Source: Fibrobacter sp. (GTDB taxonomy: Bacteria > Fibrobacterota > Fibrobacteria > Fibrobacterales > Fibrobacteraceae). From it: a DNA stretch of 39,649 bases. Location: positions 1-39,649 of the forward strand of contig JAGCPF010000066.1 in assembly GCA_017642335.1 (NCBI GenBank), in the 5' to 3' direction. Shown here piece by piece: positions 1 through 6,853 of the stretch. Within the stretch, counting starts at the first letter, position 1; every line of letters begins with the position of its first letter. The translations under genes were made by a program, and so were the position numbers. The notes below the pieces were generated by a model. It saw only the letters and a program-made list of their open reading frames with translations, did no database searches and was not told where the DNA came from.

Positions 1-1
1 T

Positions 2-769
2 ACCCGCGAATTCGAACAGATGGAACTTGAATTCTTCTGCGAACCGGGTACCGAACTTGACTGGTACAACTTCTGGCGCAAGTACTGCTTCGACTGGCTC
101 GTGAACGACCTCGGCGTGAACAAGGAAAAGCTCCGCCTCCGCGAACATGCCAAGGAAGAACTTTCTCACTACTCCAACGGTACCACCGACGTTGAATACG
201 AATTCCCGTTCGGTTGGGGCGAACTCTGGGGTATTGCCAGCCGTACGAACTACGACTTGACGCAGCACCAGAACGAATCCAAGGTCAAGCAGGAATACAT
301 TGACCCGGTCCAGAACAAGCGCTACATCCCGTACGTCGTGGAACCGTCCCTCGGTGTGGAACGCCTGCTCCTCGTGCTCCTTTGCGACGCCTACGACGTG
401 GAAAAGCTCGAAAACGACGAACGTACCGTGCTCCACTTCGACCCGAAGATTGCTCCGGTGAAGGTTGCCGTTCTTCCGCTCGTGAAGAAGGGCCAGGTGA
501 AGGCCAAGGCCGAAGAACTCTACCAGAAGCTTCTCAACCGCTGGAACGTGGAATACGACGAAACGCAGTCCATCGGTAAGCGCTACCGCCGTCAGGACGA
601 ACTCGGCACGCCGTTCTGCGTGACCGTCGACTTCGACACGGTGGGCGAGGGTGAATCCGATCCGGCAAAGCTCGGCTTCGTGACGGTTCGCGAACGCGAC
701 TCCATGAAGCAGGAACTGGTGAAAATCGACGAACTCGAGGCTTACCTCTCCGCAAAACTCGGCTGTTAA
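2..769 (+). CDS. glyS: Glycyl-tRNA synthetase, class II dimeric type (5' end outside window)
   Basis: This is the C-terminal part of the single-chain (alpha2-type) glycyl-tRNA synthetase, which charges tRNA-Gly in the cytoplasm. The frame is open to the left edge: codons before the first in-window ATG (position 20) read TREFEQ, continuing into MELEFFCEP, a typical internal stretch of this family, so position 20 is not the true start. Visible landmarks are the FGWGEL(W)GIA stretch, class II motif 3 (EPSLGVERLLLVLL) and the C-terminal anticodon-binding domain beginning at APVKVAVLPL and carrying IGKRYRRQDELGTPFC. The gene ends at a TAA followed by a short hairpin repeat and a strong terminator. 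Identification is secure; only the start is missing. Confidence 0.95.
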   Translation, partial: TREFEQMELEFFCEPGTELDWYNFWRKYCFDWLVNDLGVNKEKLRLREHAKEELSHYSNGTTDVEYEFPFGWGELWGIASRTNYDLTQHQNESKVKQEYIDPVQNKRYIPYVVEPSLGVERLLLVLLCDAYDVEKLENDERTVLHFDPKIAPVKVAVLPLVKKGQVKAKAEELYQKLLNRWNVEYDETQSIGKRYRRQDELGTPFCVTVDFDTVGEGESDPAKLGFVTVRERDSMKQELVKIDELEAYLSAKLGC

Positions 770-775
770 GTCGGT

Positions 776-815
776 ATGAGCGAGGGCTTACGCCCTCATT
801 GCTCACGGCTCATAG
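776..815. repeat. Intergenic hairpin with in-phase 7-base words
   Basis: Between the glyS stop and its terminator lies a perfect hairpin (GAGGGC, loop TTAC, GCCCTC, about 784-799) followed by three consecutive heptamers at 795, 802 and 809, each fitting CTCAYNG. A matching inverted word (TATGAGC) lies left of the hairpin. Related words occur near 6668-6691 and 23443-23466, so this is a small copy of the mosaic repeat family described elsewhere in the window. Confidence 0.6.
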
Positions 816-823
816 CACGTTGC

Positions 824-856
824 AAAAAAAAAGAACCCGAAAACGGGTTCTTTTTT
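824..856 (+). terminator. Rho-independent terminator of glyS
   Basis: Stem AAGAACCCG / CGGGTTCTT with loop AAAA (831-852), preceded by an A-run and followed by six T. The A-run on the left could make it work in both directions. It lies inside the over-extended frame of the next gene, which supports a start at 925 for that gene. Confidence 0.9.
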
Positions 857-924
857 GCTTATTTTATGTAAAAAAATGTTGTAGACTATTGCATATAACT
901 TTACAAAAGGTATGTTTATATGCG

Positions 925-1818
925 ATGAAAAATATTTTTTGTTTGCTTTTTTTTGTGCCGTTCCTGGTTTTTCAGGCTTGCACGACCGATGCTGGATATG
1001 ACCCGTCTTCACGATATATAGACAAGAAAGTGGACTATTATATCGAAGATGGTTATGAAATGCCGAAATGCAATAAATCCTCGGAAGGAACCGTATTTTT
1101 TGTCGAAAATGATTTGAGTGTATATGCTTGTATTGATAGCGTTTGGACGTTCTGTCGTAAAATTACAGCTGACGCCTTAGTAGAACTTGAGGATGCCTTG
1201 CCATACGATAAATCAATCGGTATAGGCAAAGAATCGGAAAACAAAGAAAAAATTGATATTCCCTACGAAACTTCGAGTATCGTCGATTCTCGTGACGGTC
1301 ACAAATACAAGACCGTGATTGTTGATGACATGGAATGGATGGCCGAGAACCTGGACTACGAAACCGATTACAGCTTGACAAGTCCGGAGTGCGAAGCGCG
1401 TGGCATAAACTGCGGACAGTTCTATAATTGGCGGGATGCCGTCAGTGGAGGCGAAGACTACTCGGAAATCTGTCCGGATGGTTTCCGTTTGCCCGAACAG
1501 GCCGATGCGGAGCACTTGGCGAATTTTGTCGGAGGCTTGCCCCACGTTCTTAAGTCTAAGGATTATTGGGATACGGAAGACTTGCGTGGGGGAACCGATG
1601 AAATCGGGTTCAATGCTATACCGGCGGGCTTTAGCTACAGTGGTTATCCCTCCTTCCATGACTTCGGGTATTCCGCACATTTCTGGTCCAGTGAGTATGC
1701 CAAAGATTCATACCGGTCGGCATATGAAATCGTTCTGTACTCTTTTTATGATTACATCGACTGGTACTTGACAGATCAGGATAATTACTACAACGTTCGT
1801 TGCATGAGGGTTCTATAA
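925..1818 (+). CDS. Lipoprotein with Fibrobacter major paralogous (FISUMP) domain
   Basis: The 297-residue product starts with a lipoprotein signal (MKNIFCLLFFVPFLVFQAC), so it should be lipidated at Cys20. The C-terminal half is the FISUMP domain: DGHKYKTVIVDDMEWMAENL, then a Cys-containing YNWRDAVSG stretch, CPDGFRLPEQAD, FWSSEY and a closing VRCMRVL. This domain is extremely abundant in Fibrobacter and is related to the formylglycine-enzyme/C-type-lectin-like fold of surface proteins; its function is not established. A short module (residues about 50-82, with two Cys) precedes it. ATG 925 was chosen because upstream codons cross the glyS terminator; AAAGG lies about 15 bases upstream. First gene of a five-gene operon; its stop overlaps the next start (TAATG). 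Visibly richer in A+T than glyS. Confidence 0.9.
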   Translation: MKNIFCLLFFVPFLVFQACTTDAGYDPSSRYIDKKVDYYIEDGYEMPKCNKSSEGTVFFVENDLSVYACIDSVWTFCRKITADALVELEDALPYDKSIGIGKESENKEKIDIPYETSSIVDSRDGHKYKTVIVDDMEWMAENLDYETDYSLTSPECEARGINCGQFYNWRDAVSGGEDYSEICPDGFRLPEQADAEHLANFVGGLPHVLKSKDYWDTEDLRGGTDEIGFNAIPAGFSYSGYPSFHDFGYSAHFWSSEYAKDSYRSAYEIVLYSFYDYIDWYLTDQDNYYNVRCMRVL

Positions 1819-2234
1819 TGCGCTGCACGTTGCTGACAAAATTCCTTGCCTTTGTAATGTTCGCGGCTATACTGTTATCCGGCTGTGCTTCTAGTGGGAA
1901 GTCGGTGAAAAAAGAAAAGCGTCCTCCGCTCCCGGAAGATACTCCTGTATCCTTTATTTATGCCCCCATGACTCCTATAATTCCTGAAACATCGGAGTAC
2001 ATCACTTCGATTGAGACGAATGCTGCTTCCGGAGGTTGTGAGGCGGAGGGAGCCATTAAATACCTTGAAAGGCAGGCCCGTGCACGAGGCGCAAACTTGA
2101 TATTTGTTAGGCGTGTTGACAAATATATTACTGAATACACTGGCGTTTATGGTATGTCGACTACGACCAGGACTTGCACGAAGTTCTTGGTAGATCTTCT
2201 TGCTAATTTCCCGGGAGGCAAGAATGAAAACTAG
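1818..2234 (+). CDS. Small lipoprotein, possibly DUF4156-like
   Basis: The 138-residue product has a lipoprotein signal ending LLSGC, so it is probably anchored in the envelope. The mature part is proline-rich at first (RPPLPEDTP), then carries GGCEAEGAIKYLERQARARGANLIFVRRV. This Cys followed by a helix and a 'RGANL' turn recalls the DUF4156/YecR-like small lipoproteins, but the match is by eye and weak. A second Cys (TTTRTCTKF) could pair with the first. ATG 1818 overlaps the stop of the FISUMP gene by one base, and the 3' end overlaps the next gene by 11 bases, so the genes are translationally coupled. Function unknown. Confidence 0.8.
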   Translation: MRCTLLTKFLAFVMFAAILLSGCASSGKSVKKEKRPPLPEDTPVSFIYAPMTPIIPETSEYITSIETNAASGGCEAEGAIKYLERQARARGANLIFVRRVDKYITEYTGVYGMSTTTRTCTKFLVDLLANFPGGKNEN

Positions 2235-3618
2235 TCTCCTCCAATGTGTGCTGTTCTTGTTTGTCTGTGTTGTATTTGCGCAGGAAAATACCGGGAAACC
2301 GGATTTCAGTAGCTTTGAAAAGAGCCTTATGGAACCCCAATCCTCATCTAGCGATGCTGAAAAGGCTCCTGTGGAATCTGAATCCGCGTCGGATGCTTTT
2401 GAACGGAGCCTCATGGCTTCTGACTCCACCTCTAGCGATTTTGAAAAAAGTTTAATGGAGAGGCCTTCGGAACTGGAGCCGATTTACAAGCTGCGTGAAA
2501 ACTTGCTTTCGGCAATCAAGTCCAAGGATACTGTTACTGCGAGTAATATTATCTCACAACTTTCGGAACATGAAACTCGTTCGTTTGTTCCCATTCAATA
2601 TATGGAGCTGGAAGTTGTCTATATCGAGATGAATATGTACGGGCATTTCCTCGATATGTTGTTGAAGTATTACAAAACACTGCTTGACTCGAATCGCTAC
2701 GATGAAAACCTGACATTTGCTTCTGAAGATGGGCTGGCATTGTATGTGAAAAATCAAATAATGCAGCGGGATACAACGCGCAATGTCTTTTTTGCCATCT
2801 CGAATAAGATCAATTATGCCAGAATAAGTATGTCGAAAAAATTGAAACTCGAGATTTTGCTCCTTCTTCGTGATGCCTATCGCGATGAAAACGTAGGAAG
2901 TCTTGTTCGTGATAAGGCTTCCCGCTTTGTGAAAGAGTATGGAGACGATCCCGATGCCGCTTGGATAAAAAAATGTATCTTAGATCCGCTTTCCCGTAAG
3001 AGCCCCCGCGAACTGGCCTTGATTGAGCGAGCAGAACGCCATGAAGATGTTATCGAGGAAAAACTCTATACGGGTGGTTTCGGGATGAATCTTTTCTTCA
3101 TTAAGGGAGGCTTCGGCCTCGGTTTTGACCGTCTTTATCGTAGTGACCTGTATGAGCCGGTCAACCCATTCGTCAACCTGGAACTGTATTTTCAGATAGG
3201 CCCGTTTACTACGCTGCTTGAAATGCTCAACCATGGTGTGAACGGTGTGACCAGTTTCGGTTTAGGGCTTGGCTTGGTGGTGTATGACAGCCGCTACTTC
3301 AAGGTTCGTCCCTATATTGAATATGCTCTCCCGGGAATGGATCTGAAAGTGAAAAAGGATAACCGAGTTGAGCACTTGTATGCCGGCGATGATGAAATGT
3401 ATGGTTTTTCAGAAGAAAATCGTGCATTTGTGGCTGCGGTAAATGTGGATTACAAGTTTGGGACACCTTATTTCTTTGGCTCACGATCCAAACTCACAAG
3501 TTTTTCTATCTCAGGCAAGTTTGGAGTTTCGTATATCAATCTTGAAGACAGTGACCACTTTAGCGGGAGCGGCGTGTCCTTCTTCTTTGATATCGGCTTA
3601 GGTATATATTTATGGTAG
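2224..3618 (+). CDS. Outer-membrane protein, paralogue 1 of 3, with repeated FEKSLM motif
   Basis: The 464-residue product starts with a signal peptide (cleavage near VVFA/QEN). Residues about 28-80 hold three spaced copies of a DFEKSLM-like motif (FEKSLM, FERSLM, FEKSLM) separated by Ser/Glu-rich linkers; the two downstream paralogues lack these. A helical region follows (about 85-280), then YTGGFGMN begins a strand-rich C-terminal half with GLGLGLVVYDSRYFKVRPYIEY and a final Trp. A C-terminal aromatic residue after alternating hydrophobic residues is the usual outer-membrane barrel signature, so I infer a small barrel with a periplasmic N-terminal domain. Start ATG 2224 has GGGAGG six bases upstream and overlaps the preceding lipoprotein. 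Family name unknown. Confidence 0.82.
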   Translation: MKTSLLQCVLFLFVCVVFAQENTGKPDFSSFEKSLMEPQSSSSDAEKAPVESESASDAFERSLMASDSTSSDFEKSLMERPSELEPIYKLRENLLSAIKSKDTVTASNIISQLSEHETRSFVPIQYMELEVVYIEMNMYGHFLDMLLKYYKTLLDSNRYDENLTFASEDGLALYVKNQIMQRDTTRNVFFAISNKINYARISMSKKLKLEILLLLRDAYRDENVGSLVRDKASRFVKEYGDDPDAAWIKKCILDPLSRKSPRELALIERAERHEDVIEEKLYTGGFGMNLFFIKGGFGLGFDRLYRSDLYEPVNPFVNLELYFQIGPFTTLLEMLNHGVNGVTSFGLGLGLVVYDSRYFKVRPYIEYALPGMDLKVKKDNRVEHLYAGDDEMYGFSEENRAFVAAVNVDYKFGTPYFFGSRSKLTSFSISGKFGVSYINLEDSDHFSGSGVSFFFDIGLGIYLW

Positions 3619-3645
3619 GGCTTATTGCCCTGCATCGGGATACTT

Positions 3646-4902
3646 ATGAAATTTCGCTTTGTCTTTTTTGTGGGACTAATCTTGGCGGTGGTTACTGGCC
3701 TTTGGGCTCAGGACCCGAACACGCTTTCCAAGAAGGAATTGTTTAGCCGTGCACGTGATGCGCTCTTGACTTCCATCCAAAATAAGGATTACGATCGTGT
3801 GAGCGAGGCGTATGCTTACCTGCAGGCGAATCTTTCAGAAGGAGCGCCGCTATCCATTTTTGACGAATTCATGATAGATATGGAATTGGGCAGGTATGCC
3901 GACGCAATTCCCAAGTTGGCCCATATTGGCCGTATGATGTTCGATGCTTCGTATACGCCCGAAAAAAAGGTGGAGCGTATAATCAAGGATGACGCCCTCC
4001 ATAAATACCTTGAAAACAAGTTCGCACAGCAGAAGGATTCCTTGATAAATATCGTAGACAGCTCTGGCATAGATCCTGGACTCAAGGACCTTTATGCGAC
4101 GTTGATATATGCAGCGGGGACTGTCGGTGCTGCTTATTATGTGGATAAATATGATCGGGTCCACGTTCACCTCTCGGTGGAAGATACCAGCTACGTGGAC
4201 AGACTCATCAAGCGAGCTCACTCATATGTAGAGAAGTACCCCAATACGGAATATGCGAATCTCATCAAGACGAGCATCCTTCCCTTGGTTGAAAAATATA
4301 TCGATAGAAAACGCAAATTGGATAAGGATCCGTACACTTACCACTATTATACAGGCGGCTTTCACGTATTCGGGGGCCTTTGGAGAGGCTTTATGACGGG
4401 GGGTGCAACGGATTATCTACAAACGAAGATGGGGAGTAGCTGGAATGTTGAAATGGAACTCCAGTTCCTCAGAGTCGCAATTGGTTTTTTCTATAATAGA
4501 GGCCTTATAAGCAGACTGGAAAATTACGATGATGATGGGAATTCGGAAGACGTTGCGTATGGCCTCGGACTTGGGGTTGTCGTTTTTGATATGCGTTACC
4601 TTAAAATTGAGCCTTTTATTGGTTTCGCCGGATACACTTTCTCGAACATCTTTGAGGAGGAGGGCAATGGTGCCTTTTTTGCCGGTTTGAATTCAGACAT
4701 CCGACTCTATACGACGCCACCTAGCTTTATGGTGTTTTCTTTGGTGTTGCGCCTCAAGTACCAGGCGCTCATCGGGAAGTTCTCTTATCATCGCCATTTC
4801 GAACCTTGTTGTGACGAAACAAAAGTATATCCTCCAAAAGATATTGATGCCAATTATGTTGTTCACCAGTTCGGCGCAGAAATCGGCTTGTCCCTCTGGT
4901 AA
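3646..4902 (+). CDS. Outer-membrane protein, paralogue 2 of 3
   Basis: The 418-residue product has a signal peptide (MKFRFVFFVGLILAVVTGLWA/QDP). The mature N-terminus begins LSKKELFSRARDALL, almost identical to paralogue 3, followed by a helical region with GAPLSIFDEFMIDMELGRY. The second half starts at YYTGGFHVFGG and shows the shared motif GLGVVVFDMRYLKIEPFIGF; the protein ends GLSLW, an outer-membrane barrel-type C-terminus. ATG 3646 is preferred to an upstream in-frame TTG (3625) because it starts the signal peptide directly; GGGA lies seven bases upstream. It lies 27 bases after paralogue 1 and 3 bases before paralogue 3. Function unknown. Confidence 0.82.
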   Translation: MKFRFVFFVGLILAVVTGLWAQDPNTLSKKELFSRARDALLTSIQNKDYDRVSEAYAYLQANLSEGAPLSIFDEFMIDMELGRYADAIPKLAHIGRMMFDASYTPEKKVERIIKDDALHKYLENKFAQQKDSLINIVDSSGIDPGLKDLYATLIYAAGTVGAAYYVDKYDRVHVHLSVEDTSYVDRLIKRAHSYVEKYPNTEYANLIKTSILPLVEKYIDRKRKLDKDPYTYHYYTGGFHVFGGLWRGFMTGGATDYLQTKMGSSWNVEMELQFLRVAIGFFYNRGLISRLENYDDDGNSEDVAYGLGLGVVVFDMRYLKIEPFIGFAGYTFSNIFEEEGNGAFFAGLNSDIRLYTTPPSFMVFSLVLRLKYQALIGKFSYHRHFEPCCDETKVYPPKDIDANYVVHQFGAEIGLSLW

Positions 4903-4905
4903 TTT

Positions 4906-6132
4906 ATGAAACTTCGTATTTTATCCCTTGTGATTTTTGTTTTATTGGGGACTTCATGTCTCTGGGCGCAGAACACGAGCCAGTTCTCCAAGAAGGAACT
5001 GTTTAGCCGTGCTCGTGATGCGCTAAAGGTTGCCCTTGAAAATGGTAACCGGGAACGGGCCGGGGAGGCCCTGGAGTATCTGAGGACGAATGCGTCCGCA
5101 GGGGCCCCGCTGTCCTATTTTGAAGAATACCTCATCTCTATGGAATTGGGGCGTTACGAAGAGGGAATCCTCCTTTATGCGGATTTGAGGCATTCCGTCA
5201 TGGACAACGAATACAAGCCCGAGAGGGAAGAACGGGTGGAGGAATACGATCCCCTGAGCAAGTATCTCTTCCGGGACCTGAATCCGTTTACACAGGCCAA
5301 GGCGGACTCCCTTTATGCGATTGTTGAAAAATCGGACGTGAAGCAGGAATATAAGGAATTGTATAGGGTAATGCTCTATGCAGAACTTGCGCTCGCGAAA
5401 AATCTGCTTACATATGGCGGATATAGGCTCTCCTGGGACACTGTGAAGGATACCGCTTGCGCGGCGGTACTGTTGGATTTGGCCGGGCGCTATGTAGATA
5501 CTTTCCCGATGTCGTCGTATACATTCTTTTTCAAGGAGAAGTTGATTCCTTTTGTAAAGGAGATTATGCAGCCCCTGGAAGACTTCCGGAACGATCCGTT
5601 TAGCCAAAAGTATTATACGGGAGGTATCGGAGCGCATGTGTACGGCTGGGTAGGCTTTTTGAGTGGCGAAGGGGCGGACTATCTGAAAGACTATATGGGG
5701 ACCCCCTTTATGACCGATTTGACGGTTCGTATAAAGCGATTTAGTCTAAATGCTTTTTTGAGCTTGGGTATGGTTACGGAACCCCCAGACTATCGTTGGC
5801 AAACTTGTGATGACGAATCCATTGGTCTTACCTTGGGCTTCAACGTGTTCGATACCCGTTATTTGAGGGTGGAGCCCTTTATTGGCTACGGTGCAACGTA
5901 TTACTGCTGTGCAGAAGCTTCTCCCGATGATTTTATTCTGGGGAGCAATGTGGATTTCCGCTTTTTTGCAACCCGTCCTTCCCGTATCGGGGGGCCTTCT
6001 CTTGCTCTTGACCTTCGTTTCAAGTATATGATGCAGATGGAAATGTTTCAGAGTAATGAAGTCAATGATAGAGAAGAGCTTTTCTTGATGCGCCATACAT
6101 TTGCGCTGGGCCTGGGTATCGAACTCTGGTAA
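4906..6132 (+). CDS. Outer-membrane protein, paralogue 3 of 3
   Basis: The 408-residue product has a signal peptide (MKLRILSLVIFVLLGTSCLWA/QNT), then FSKKELFSRARDALKVALENG and GAPLSYFEEYLISMELGRYEEG, close to paralogue 2. The C-terminal half begins YYTGGIGAHVYG, contains LGFNVFDTRYLRVEPFIGYG, and ends LGLGIELW. The Cys in the signal region (TSCLWAQ) is not a good lipobox, so cleavage by signal peptidase I is more likely. Only three bases separate it from the previous gene, and no clear Shine-Dalgarno is seen, so translation may depend on coupling. Last gene of the envelope operon, followed by a strong terminator. Function unknown. Confidence 0.82.
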   Translation: MKLRILSLVIFVLLGTSCLWAQNTSQFSKKELFSRARDALKVALENGNRERAGEALEYLRTNASAGAPLSYFEEYLISMELGRYEEGILLYADLRHSVMDNEYKPEREERVEEYDPLSKYLFRDLNPFTQAKADSLYAIVEKSDVKQEYKELYRVMLYAELALAKNLLTYGGYRLSWDTVKDTACAAVLLDLAGRYVDTFPMSSYTFFFKEKLIPFVKEIMQPLEDFRNDPFSQKYYTGGIGAHVYGWVGFLSGEGADYLKDYMGTPFMTDLTVRIKRFSLNAFLSLGMVTEPPDYRWQTCDDESIGLTLGFNVFDTRYLRVEPFIGYGATYYCCAEASPDDFILGSNVDFRFFATRPSRIGGPSLALDLRFKYMMQMEMFQSNEVNDREELFLMRHTFALGLGIELW

Positions 6133-6156
6133 TGGATTATTGAAGATTTAAAAACG

Positions 6157-6185
6157 AAAAGCCCTCTCGTGTGAGAGGGCTTTTT
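6157..6185. terminator. Bidirectional terminator
   Basis: Perfect stem GCCCTCTC / GAGAGGGC (6161-6180, loop GTGT) with T5 on the right and an A-rich flank on the left. It ends the envelope operon on the plus strand and, read from the minus strand, the tRNA-Asp transcript. Confidence 0.9.
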
Positions 6186-6187
6186 CG

Positions 6188-6263
6188 CGGGATAGACGAG
6201 GCTTGAACTCGCAACCTCCGGCGTGACAGGCCGGTGCTCTAACCAAAATTGAGCTACCACCCC
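6188..6263 (-). tRNA. tRNA-Asp (GTC)
   Basis: The reverse strand folds into a full cloverleaf: 7-bp acceptor stem (5' GGGGTGG with two G-U pairs), D stem GCTC/GAGC, anticodon stem CCGGC/GCCGG with loop CTGTCAC giving anticodon GTC, and a TTC-containing T arm. The discriminator base is G, as expected for tRNA-Asp. The 3' CCA is not encoded. It lies 23 bases after tRNA-Val in the same direction. Confidence 0.95.
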
Positions 6264-6286
6264 AAATCGTTTCCGACTTTCGGTAG

Positions 6287-6361
6287 TGGGCGATAACGGA
6301 TTCGAACCGCTGACATTCTGCTTGTAAGGCAGACGCTCTGAACCAACTGAGCTAATCGCCC
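6287..6361 (-). tRNA. tRNA-Val (TAC)
   Basis: Cloverleaf on the minus strand with acceptor GGGCGAT/ATCGCCC, D stem GCTC/GAGC, anticodon stem TCTGC/GCAGA with loop CTTACAA (anticodon TAC), and a T arm with GGTTCGAATCC. The discriminator is A and CCA is not encoded. It starts seven bases after the stop of the DUF3098-like gene, so the three are probably one transcript. Confidence 0.95.
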
Positions 6362-6368
6362 GGATTTG

Positions 6369-6560
6369 TTACTTCTTTTCTTCTTTCTTGCCGCTCCAGA
6401 GGATTGCGATGGGGATAATCACCACATAGGCAAGCGAGAGGATAAGAGGCGCAACCGTGAGCGAGACCGGATTGTCTGCCGGGCCGGAGGCGAGACAGAT
6501 AAAACCGATGACGAGCATCAGGACACCGACAGCAATAAGAATGAGATTCTTTTTATTCAT
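6369..6560 (-). CDS. Small two-helix membrane protein, DUF3098-like
   Basis: The 63-residue product starts MNKKNLILIAVGVLMLVIGF, then a short polar turn (ASGPADNP) and a second membrane segment (LAYVVIIPIAILW), ending in a charged tail GKKEEKK. The N-terminal KKNxxLxxxGxxxxxxGF pattern and an 'LxxAPxxL' element in the second half resemble DUF3098 proteins of Bacteroidetes. Both ends probably face the cytoplasm. It sits behind a strong promoter (6599-6626) and directly upstream of tRNA-Val and tRNA-Asp, an arrangement in which the mRNA and tRNAs would be separated by processing. Function unknown. Confidence 0.8.
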   Translation of the reverse strand: MNKKNLILIAVGVLMLVIGFICLASGPADNPVSLTVAPLILSLAYVVIIPIAILWSGKKEEKK

Positions 6561-6598
6561 CCGATAACCTTCTATTCGTTCTCAAAGTTACAGAGCCA

Positions 6599-6626
6599 AA
6601 TATACAAAGTTTATGGGTGTTGTCAA
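6599..6626 (-). promoter_or_regulatory. Sigma70-type promoter for DUF3098-tRNA-Val-tRNA-Asp
   Basis: On the minus strand TTGACA (6626-6621) and TATATT (6604-6599) are separated by 16 bases, with TG directly before the -10 box. It lies about 40 bases upstream of the start at 6560. This is the best -35/-10 pair in the window, fitting a promoter for tRNA genes. Confidence 0.8.
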
Positions 6627-6654
6627 CCGATTCTTCGTTTTTTTGACGAAATAA

Positions 6655-6853
6655 TTGAGTCAGCCGTGAGCAGTGAGCTATGAGCAGTGAGGCTCGAGCC
6701 TTATACCTCAAAGGGGCTTTAGCCCCGACCTCATACCTCATCGCCCCTAACCACCATTATCTCTCGTCTCCTCATAGGGGATAACTCTACTAGGGTGCTG
6801 AAGCACCAAGTATCGTTTATCTCGTCTGTAGCCGCGTAGCGGCGTCCTCTCGT
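6655..6853. repeat. Intergenic mosaic of 7-base words and mini-hairpins
   Basis: This gap holds no credible gene. It contains, in order: CTCAYNG-type heptamers on the minus strand (6668-6691); a perfect hairpin GGGGCT/AGCCCC (6713-6726); further heptamers beginning CCTCAT (6730-6743); a hairpin GGTGCT/AGCACC (6794-6807); and the module CTCGTCTGTA, GCCGC/GCGGC hairpin, then TCTCGTCT (6821-6855), whose right end reaches into the pgpH stop codon. The 24 bases at 6668-6691 recur at 23443-23466 in inverted orientation with one mismatch. Confidence 0.65.

Noticed and set aside
799..924. Upstream extension of the FISUMP lipoprotein frame
   Set aside because: It crosses the glyS terminator and would bury the lipoprotein signal 42 residues inside the protein.
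6366..6683. Plus-strand frame opposite the DUF3098-like gene
   Set aside because: It overlaps a minus-strand gene with two clear membrane segments and its promoter, and the frame has no RBS or recognisable content.
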